In this document: piece after piece, positions 58,035 to 64,000 of the stretch | How positions within the stretch are numbered: position 1 is the stretch's first letter | Layout: every line of letters starts with the position of its first letter | NCBI RefSeq assembly: GCF_021442325.1 | Contig: NZ_CP087879.1 | Location: 1,426,001 to 1,490,000 of the forward strand | Reading direction: 5' to 3' | DNA: 64,000 bases | From: Agromyces marinus | GTDB taxonomy: Bacteria > Actinomycetota > Actinomycetes > Actinomycetales > Microbacteriaceae | Program-made: the position numbers and the translations under genes | Notes under the pieces: model-generated | Database searches by the model: none | What the model saw: only the letters and a program-made list of their open reading frames with translations | What the model was told of the DNA's origin: nothing

Positions 58035-58942
58035 CCACCGTGTCCCACACCACACTCGAGACCGTCGCCCGCCCCTCGGTCCGCCCCGCCGAACCGCAGC
58101 GCCGCAACCCGATGCGCTGGGTCGGCCGCATTCCCGGCTGGCTCGTCGTCACACTCCTGCTGATCGCCGTCGTCTACCCGCTCTTCTGGCTGCTGACCGG
58201 CTCCTTCAAGACCCAGAGCGAGTTCCTGAACAACCCGACCTGGTCGCTGCCCGAGGACTGGACCAACTTCGACAACTACATCGAGGCGTTCACGACCGGA
58301 AACCTGGGCGTGTACATCAAGAACAGCATCCTCGCCACGCTCCCGGCCCTCGCGCTCACGATCATCTTCGGCGTGGCGGCGGGCTTCACACTCGAGGTCA
58401 TGGTCTGGAAGGGCCGCGGAACCGTGCTGCTGCTCTTCCTCGCCGGCATCATGGTGCCCGGTCAGATGATCCTGCTCCCGCTGTTCACGATCTACTTCCA
58501 GACCGGCCTCACCGGGACGCTCTGGCCGCTCATCATCACCTACACCGCCATCGGTCTTCCGCTCACCGTGTTCATGATGGCCACGTTCTTCCGCGGTGTC
58601 CCGCGCGAGATCTTCGAGGCCGCAACGTTGGACGGTGCGAGCATCTATCGGATGTTCTGGGAGATCGGGTTCCCGATGGTGAAGAACGCCATCTTCACGG
58701 TCGCACTCGTGCAGTTCTTCTTCATCTGGAACGACCTGCTCATCGCCCTCACGTTCACCAACCGCGACGACCTGCGCACCATCCAGGTCGGCCTGCTCAA
58801 CTTCACCGGCCAGTTCGGCCAGGTGCAGTACGGCCCGACGTTCGCCGCGGTGTGCGTCAACGTCTTCGGCACCCTCGTCATCTACCTGTTCCTCAACCAG
58901 CGGGTCATGAAGGGCATGACCTCCGGGGCGGTGAAGGGGTGA
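58031..58942 (+). CDS. sugar ABC transporter permease 2 (MalG-like)
   Basis: 303 residues. A polar N-terminal 30 residues, then six helices starting WLVVTLLLIAVVYPLFWLLTGSFKT; the EAA loop is REIFEAATLDGASIYRMFWEIGFPMVKNA near 190-220. GTG 58031 overlaps the upstream stop (GTGA); a GTG at 58040 is an alternative. The C-terminus overlaps the rhamnosidase start by four bases. No ABC ATPase gene occurs in the locus; the energy unit is likely a shared MsmK/UgpC-type ATPase elsewhere. Confidence 0.93.
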   Translation: MTTVSHTTLETVARPSVRPAEPQRRNPMRWVGRIPGWLVVTLLLIAVVYPLFWLLTGSFKTQSEFLNNPTWSLPEDWTNFDNYIEAFTTGNLGVYIKNSILATLPALALTIIFGVAAGFTLEVMVWKGRGTVLLLFLAGIMVPGQMILLPLFTIYFQTGLTGTLWPLIITYTAIGLPLTVFMMATFFRGVPREIFEAATLDGASIYRMFWEIGFPMVKNAIFTVALVQFFFIWNDLLIALTFTNRDDLRTIQVGLLNFTGQFGQVQYGPTFAAVCVNVFGTLVIYLFLNQRVMKGMTSGAVKG

Positions 58943-61581
58943 AGGTCCTCGACCTGCGCGTCGAACACGTCGCCGAGCCCCTCGGCATCGGCATTCCGAC
59001 GCCGCGTCTCAGTTGGCGGCTCGAAACTGGCGCCCAGCTCGCCTACGAGGCCGAGGCCGTCGCCCCCGACGGCCGCACCGAGCTCGTGCGCGTCGATAGC
59101 GGCGACGTACTGCTCCGGCCGTGGCCGTTCGCGCCGCTCGGCTCGCGCGACGCCGTGCGGGTACGCGTGCGCGCCCTCGTCGACGGGCAGGCGGACTTCG
59201 GCCCGTGGAGCACGCCGCTGCGCGTCGAGGCCGGCCTGCTCGACCCGTCGGATTGGCAGGTCGACTGGGCCTCGCCCTCGACCGAGGCACCGCACGACGG
59301 CCCGCGCCCCGCGCACCTCCTCCGCGCCGAGTTCGCGTTGGCGGGCGGCATCCGCTCGGCCCGCCTCTACGTGACGGGGCACGGCGTCTACGACCTCGAG
59401 GTGAACGGCGTCGCCCCGACCGACGAACTGCTCGCACCCGGGTGGAGCTCGTATCGGCACCGCCTGCGCTATCGCACGCTCGACCTCGCCGAGCAGCTCG
59501 TTCCCGGGCGCAATGCGATCGGCGTACACCTCGCCGACGGCTGGTACCGGGGCCGCATCGGGTTCAACGGCGGACTCTGGGACGAGTACGGCACGGATGT
59601 CGCGGTGCTCGCGCAACTCGAGATCCACGACGACTCGGGCCGACGCATCGTTCCGCTCGACTGGCGCTCAGCCGAGAGCGCGATCACTTCGACCGGCCTC
59701 TACGAGGGCGAGCGGCACGATGCGCGCCTCGAGTCGCCAGGATGGTCGGCGCCGGGCTTCGACGATGCCGGTTGGCGTCCCGCGACCCGAATTCCACGGG
59801 AGGCGTTCTCCGCAGCGCTCGAGGCGCCGAGCGGACCGCCCGTGCGGGTCGTGGAGACGATCCACCCGACGCTCGTGCGGCGCGCAGACGACGGGACGCT
59901 GCTGCTCGACGTCGGCCAGAACATCACCGGCAAGGTGCGTCTCACCGCCACGGCGGCCGCCGGCACCACCGTGCGCATCCGCCACGCCGAGGTGCTCGAG
60001 CACGGCGGACTGGCCACCCGGCCGCTGCGCTCGGCGACCTCGGTCGATGAGTACACCTTCGCCGACGGCGAGCGGGTGACCTGGACTCCGCGGTTCACGA
60101 TCCACGGATTCCGCTACGTCGAGATCAGCGGTCTGCCCGACCTCGCGGTCGAGGACGTCGAGGCGCTCGTCGTGCACTCCGACATGCGCCGCACCGGCTG
60201 GTTCGAGACCGAGCATCCGCTGCTCGATCGGTTCCACGACAACGTGGTCTGGAGCATGCGTGACAACTTCGTCGACCTGCCCACCGATTGTCCGCAGCGC
60301 GACGAACGGCTCGGGTGGACCGGCGACATCCAGGTGTTCGCCCCCACCGCGGCCTACCTCTACGACGCATCGGGGGTGCTCGGCAACTGGCTCCGCGACC
60401 TCGCGGCCGAGCAGTCCGAGTTCGGCACCGTGCCGAACTTCGTGCCGTGGATCGACTGCGGATTCCCGAGCGACCCCGCGGCCGTCTGGGGCGACGCCGC
60501 GGTGATCGTGCCCTGGACGCTCTACCGGCGAACCGGCGACACCGGCGTGCTTCGCGACCAGTTCGAGAGCATGGGGGCCTGGGTCGACCAGGTCTTCACC
60601 CTGACAGACGGCACGGGGCACTGGAGCCGGGGCTTCCAGCTCGGCGACTGGCTCGACCCGGCGGCGCCGCCCGAACGGCCCGGCGACTCGAAGACCGACC
60701 CCTACCTCGTCGCGACGGCGTACCTCGCCCACTCCGCGCGAATCGTGCGCGACGCCGCCGCGGTCCTCGGCGAGCACGCTGCGGAGCATCGGTTCGCCGC
60801 CGTCCACGACGCCGCGCTCGACGCGTTCCGTCGCCACTACGTCGCACCCTCGGGCCGGATCGTGAGCGACACCGTCACCGCGGTCGCGATCGCGATCGCG
60901 TTCGACCTCCTCGAGGACGACGCGCAGCGCGAGGCCGCCGGAGCACGGCTGGCCGAGCTCGTCGCCGCCGGCGACTACCTGATCCAGACGGGCTTCGCCG
61001 GCACCCCGATCGTCTGCGATGCGCTCGCGACGACGGGGCATCTCGACGACGCCTACCACCTCCTGCTGCAGAGCGAGGCGCCGTCGTGGCTCTACGCCGT
61101 GACGATGGGTGCGACCACCGTCTGGGAACGCTGGGACAGCATGCTGCCCGACGGCAGCGTGAACCCGGGTGAGATGACCTCGTTCAACCACTACGCGCTC
61201 GGTGCGGTCGCCGACTTCCTGCACCGCGTCGTCGGCGGGCTCGAGGCAGCCGAGCCCGGCTACCGTCGGGTGCGCATCGCCCCGCGCCCGGGCGGCGGGC
61301 TCCAGCGGGCCGCAGCCAGACACGACAGCGCATTCGGCACGATCTCGAGTTCGTGGGTTCGCGAAGGCGAGCGGATGTCGCTGAGCGTCGTCGTGCCGCC
61401 GGGCGTGACGGCCGACGTGGTGCTGCCCGACGCCGGCGGGACCACCACGACCGTCGGCGAGGGACGCCACGAGTTCACGATCTCGCACCGCGCCCCGGCC
61501 GACGATCCCTCACGCCCGCGCAGATGGAACATCCACAACCCCGAGGAGCGGCTCCAGATGATCGAGGCAGGTGCGCTGTGA
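58939..61581 (+). CDS. alpha-L-rhamnosidase (GH78)
   Basis: 880 residues, no signal peptide, so cytoplasmic. Hydrolyses terminal alpha-L-rhamnose from glycosides. N-terminal beta domains (LRVEHVAEPLGIGIPTPRLSWRLE, YVTGHGVYDLEVNGV with the CBM67-like module, GQNITGKVRL) precede the (alpha/alpha)6 catalytic domain: DNFVDLPTDCPQRDERLGWTGDIQVFAPTAAYLYD with the acidic catalytic and substrate residues near 445-480, PWTLYRRTGDTGVL, SRGFQLGDWLDP and WERWDSMLPDGSVNPGEMTSFNHYALGAVADFL near 735. Overlaps both neighbours by four bases, so it is one translational unit with the transporter and the GH3 gene. Confidence 0.94.
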   Translation: MKVLDLRVEHVAEPLGIGIPTPRLSWRLETGAQLAYEAEAVAPDGRTELVRVDSGDVLLRPWPFAPLGSRDAVRVRVRALVDGQADFGPWSTPLRVEAGLLDPSDWQVDWASPSTEAPHDGPRPAHLLRAEFALAGGIRSARLYVTGHGVYDLEVNGVAPTDELLAPGWSSYRHRLRYRTLDLAEQLVPGRNAIGVHLADGWYRGRIGFNGGLWDEYGTDVAVLAQLEIHDDSGRRIVPLDWRSAESAITSTGLYEGERHDARLESPGWSAPGFDDAGWRPATRIPREAFSAALEAPSGPPVRVVETIHPTLVRRADDGTLLLDVGQNITGKVRLTATAAAGTTVRIRHAEVLEHGGLATRPLRSATSVDEYTFADGERVTWTPRFTIHGFRYVEISGLPDLAVEDVEALVVHSDMRRTGWFETEHPLLDRFHDNVVWSMRDNFVDLPTDCPQRDERLGWTGDIQVFAPTAAYLYDASGVLGNWLRDLAAEQSEFGTVPNFVPWIDCGFPSDPAAVWGDAAVIVPWTLYRRTGDTGVLRDQFESMGAWVDQVFTLTDGTGHWSRGFQLGDWLDPAAPPERPGDSKTDPYLVATAYLAHSARIVRDAAAVLGEHAAEHRFAAVHDAALDAFRRHYVAPSGRIVSDTVTAVAIAIAFDLLEDDAQREAAGARLAELVAAGDYLIQTGFAGTPIVCDALATTGHLDDAYHLLLQSEAPSWLYAVTMGATTVWERWDSMLPDGSVNPGEMTSFNHYALGAVADFLHRVVGGLEAAEPGYRRVRIAPRPGGGLQRAAARHDSAFGTISSSWVREGERMSLSVVVPPGVTADVVLPDAGGTTTTVGEGRHEFTISHRAPADDPSRPRRWNIHNPEERLQMIEAGAL

Positions 61582-63824
61582 GCGCCTTCGGAGATGCCCA
61601 GGGCGCCCAGTCCGTCGAACTCACGCTCACCGAGGCGGCTTCGCTCCTTTCAGGCGCAGACATGGCCTCCACGAAGGCGCTGACGGAGCACGGCATCCCC
61701 TCGGTGCGCATGACCGACGGATCCAACGGCCTTGCCATGAACCTGCCCGACTTCTCGGGCAAAGTCCCCGCGACCTGCTTTCCGACATCGTCCGCGCTCG
61801 CGGCGACTTGGGACCCGGCGCTCGTCTCACGGGTCGCGGCGGCGATCGCCCGCGAGGCCGCCGCTGCCGGCGCCCAGGTGCTGCTGAGCCCGGGCATGAA
61901 CCTCAAACGCTCGCCGCTCGGAGGGCGCAACTTCGAGTACTACAGCGAGGATCCGCTGCTCACCGCAGAACTCGCGGTCGGGTTCGTGAAGGGGGTGCAG
62001 GGGGAGGGCGTCGGTGCCTGTGTCAAGCACTACGTCGCCAACAACCAGGAGACCGACCGGATGCGCGTGAGCGCCGATGTCTCGGAGCGGGCGCTCCGCG
62101 AGCTCTACCTCCGCGCCTTCGAGGAAGTCGTCAGCCGGGCGAAGCCGTGGCTCGTCATGGCCTCGTACAACAAGGTGAACGGCACGTACGTGAGCGAGGA
62201 CGAGCGACTGCTCACCGGCATCCTGCGTGACGAGTGGGGCTTCGACGGCGTCGTCGTCTCGGACTGGGGCGCGGTCGACGACCGGGTCCGCGCGCTGCGT
62301 GCCGGACTCGACCTCGAGATGCCCTCGACCTCGGGCGCCTCCGACGCGCAGGTCATCGCAGCGGTCGAGGATGGCACGCTCGACGCCGCCTTCGTCCACC
62401 GTTCCGCCCGCCGGGTCGCCGAACTCGCGCGGCGGGCGGCGGACTCCCGTCGACCGACCGGCGACCCGCCCGCGCCGGTCGAGTCGGCAGCCGACCTCGC
62501 GATCACGGCGGCCGAGCGATCCGTGGTGCTCCTTCGGAACGAGCACGGTGTGTTGCCGCTCGCGCCGAGGGCAGGGGTCGCGGTCATCGGCGCGTACGCG
62601 AGCGCCCCGAGGTTCCAGGGCGGCGGCAGTGCGGGCGTGCAACCGAAGCAGCCGGCCGGATCCATCGTGGACGCCGTCGGCGCCAGGCACGCCGGAACCG
62701 TCGAGTACGCGCCCGGCTACGCGGCCGACGGGCTGACCCGGGATCCGGCGCTGCTCGACCAGGCCATCTCCGTCGCGGCGACCGCGGACGTCGCGATCGT
62801 CGTCGTCGGCTCGCCCGAGTCGGCCGAAAGTGAGGGGTACGACCGCGCAGACCTCGACCTGCCCGAGGCGCAGAACGAGATCGTCGCCGCGGTCGCCGCT
62901 GTAGCGCGCAGCACGGTCGTCGTCATCGTCTCGGGGGGCCCAGTGCGCACCGAGGCCTGGCGTACGAGCGTTGACGCGATCGTCTCGACCGGGCTCGCCG
63001 GGCAGGGCGTGTCGCTCGGGCTGGCGTCCATCCTCGTCGGCGACGCTGATCCGGGCGGGCGCCTGGCCGAGACGTGGCCCTGCGAACTCGCCGACACCCC
63101 GAGCTTCCTCAGCTTCCCCGGCGAGGGCGGGCACAGCGTCTACGGCGAGGGCATCTTCGTCGGCTACCGCGGGCACGACCGTATCAACGGTGCGGTGGCG
63201 TTCCCGTTCGGTCACGGTCTGTCGTTCGCCGAGACCCGGTTCGAGGATCTCGCGGTCGTTGAGTCCGCGAGCGGGTGGAGCGTTGACGTGACCGTCGTGA
63301 ACGACTCCGAACGTGCGGCTCGTGAGGTCGTGCAGCTCTATGTCGAGGCACCCGAGCTCGCCGCCCGTCGCGCGCCGCGTGCGCTCGTCGGGTTCGCTGC
63401 CGTCGCGGTGGCCCCCGGCCAGAAGACCCAGGCGCGCATCAGGGTGCCGCGACGCGCACTCAAGCGCTGGGACGAGGCCGCTGCGGGTTGGACGCTCGAC
63501 TCCGGCATCCACACGTTCGTCGCCGCGCGTTCGTCGCGCGACGCGGTGCTCCGTCACGAGATCGATGTCGTCGGCGACGACATTCGGATGCCGCTGACGG
63601 CCGCCTCGACACTCGTCGAGTGGCTCGGGCATCCGTCAGTGGGCCCGGCCTTGATCGCGGCCGTGACTGAGGCCGACCCGACGGGCCGCACGACCGGCAT
63701 GCTGACCAACCCGATGGCCGTGCTCATGATCGGCGGACTGCCCATCGGTCGGCTCGCCGTCGATGCCGCTAACGCGCTCACGCTCGACCTGCTCGACCGG
63801 GTCCTGGATTCGCACATGGGCTGA
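61578..63824 (+). CDS. GH3 beta-glucosidase-type glycoside hydrolase
   Basis: 748 residues, no signal peptide. GH3 N-terminal TIM-like domain: MTDGSNGLAMN, LLSPGMNLKRSPLGGRNFEYYSEDPLLTAELAVGFVKGVQ, VKHYVANNQETDRM and the nucleophile Asp in GFDGVVVSDWGAVDD near residue 231. The second (alpha/beta) domain has VVLLRNEHGVLPLAP and GRLAETWP; a fibronectin-type domain forms the C-terminus. Likely releases beta-linked glucose after the rhamnosidase has removed rhamnose. GTG overlaps the upstream stop (GTGA). Confidence 0.94.
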   Translation: MSAFGDAQGAQSVELTLTEAASLLSGADMASTKALTEHGIPSVRMTDGSNGLAMNLPDFSGKVPATCFPTSSALAATWDPALVSRVAAAIAREAAAAGAQVLLSPGMNLKRSPLGGRNFEYYSEDPLLTAELAVGFVKGVQGEGVGACVKHYVANNQETDRMRVSADVSERALRELYLRAFEEVVSRAKPWLVMASYNKVNGTYVSEDERLLTGILRDEWGFDGVVVSDWGAVDDRVRALRAGLDLEMPSTSGASDAQVIAAVEDGTLDAAFVHRSARRVAELARRAADSRRPTGDPPAPVESAADLAITAAERSVVLLRNEHGVLPLAPRAGVAVIGAYASAPRFQGGGSAGVQPKQPAGSIVDAVGARHAGTVEYAPGYAADGLTRDPALLDQAISVAATADVAIVVVGSPESAESEGYDRADLDLPEAQNEIVAAVAAVARSTVVVIVSGGPVRTEAWRTSVDAIVSTGLAGQGVSLGLASILVGDADPGGRLAETWPCELADTPSFLSFPGEGGHSVYGEGIFVGYRGHDRINGAVAFPFGHGLSFAETRFEDLAVVESASGWSVDVTVVNDSERAAREVVQLYVEAPELAARRAPRALVGFAAVAVAPGQKTQARIRVPRRALKRWDEAAAGWTLDSGIHTFVAARSSRDAVLRHEIDVVGDDIRMPLTAASTLVEWLGHPSVGPALIAAVTEADPTGRTTGMLTNPMAVLMIGGLPIGRLAVDAANALTLDLLDRVLDSHMG

Positions 63825-63827
63825 GCT

Positions 63828-64000
63828 ATGGCGCGCGGGTCGGAGGGGCGATCGAGCCTGAGCAGACAGTTCCAGCTCCTCGACGCGTTCAGCGTCGATC
63901 ATCCGTACCTCACGGCGTCGCCCGCGTTGAGGCGCTCGGCCGTTGAGAATTCCTGCACGAGCGAGACCGGGCTGTCATCTCGATCAGCGGGTCGGTTCGA
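63828..64000 (+). CDS. start of a possible IclR-type regulator (cut by window edge)
   Basis: ATG 63828 opens a frame to the window end. It reads SSLSRQFQLLDAFSVDHPYLTAS near residues 9-31, which resembles the first helix and HTH entry of IclR regulators (repeat-site: LDAF---P-LT--E-ARR). After about residue 31 the match becomes poor (PALRRSAVENSCTSETGL), which could be divergence or a frame problem. Only 57 residues are visible. Confidence 0.4.
   Translation, partial: MARGSEGRSSLSRQFQLLDAFSVDHPYLTASPALRRSAVENSCTSETGLSSRSAGRF

Overview
This is high-GC DNA packed with head-to-tail genes, GTG starts, 1-4 base start/stop overlaps and many start codons sitting directly behind a promoter -10 box. 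Gene content and order (leuS, comEA-comEC-holA, rpsT, lepA-hemW, hrcA-dnaJ-rsmE-HIT-phoH-ybeY-corC-era, leuA, recO-uppS, dusB-dgt-dnaG) point to an actinobacterium, most likely a Microbacteriaceae (Micrococcales) chromosome. The exact genus cannot be fixed from the sequence alone.

Region 1, 1-33.6 kb, is conserved chromosome: the end of a chorismate-utilising enzyme gene, translation (leuS, rpsT, lepA), DNA uptake (comEA/comEC), replication and repair (holA, recO, dnaG), a NarL-type two-component system with a downstream hydrolase, protein quality control (hrcA, dnaJ), rRNA maturation (rsmE, ybeY, era), leucine synthesis with a leader peptide, isoprenoid synthesis and tRNA modification. Control elements visible here include a CIRCE operator in front of hrcA and a leucine-rich leader ORF in front of leuA.

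Region 2, 33.7-46.7 kb, holds a complete Opp/Dpp-type peptide importer (binding protein, two permeases, double ATPase, a third ATPase with damaged active-site motifs, and a dehydrogenase). Its first gene is split from the rest by an intact IS481-family element with a clean 6-bp target duplication. Then come tRNA-Asn, azlC/azlD, peptide deformylase, a DMT-type membrane protein, a glycosyltransferase and a tRNA with anticodon CAT.

Region 3, 46.65-53.5 kb, is an eroded genomic island in the 3' half of that tRNA gene. A 36-bp copy of the tRNA end recurs at 51917-51952. Between the copies lie a TetR / DJ-1-PfpI / NAD-epimerase cassette, the 3' end of a conjugation ATPase gene and the 3' end of an IS3-family transposase gene. 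Beyond the second copy are an HTH regulator plus nucleotidyltransferase pair resembling a toxin-antitoxin system and a truncated excisionase-like ORF. No integrase is present.

Region 4, 53.5-64 kb, is a carbohydrate locus: LysR and LacI regulators, a sugar ABC importer without its own ATPase, an alpha-L-rhamnosidase and a GH3 beta-glucosidase, ending in the start of what may be an IclR-type regulator. Neither glycosidase has a signal peptide. The simplest reading is uptake of intact rhamnosyl-glucosides, such as plant flavonoid glycosides, and their hydrolysis inside the cell under LacI control.
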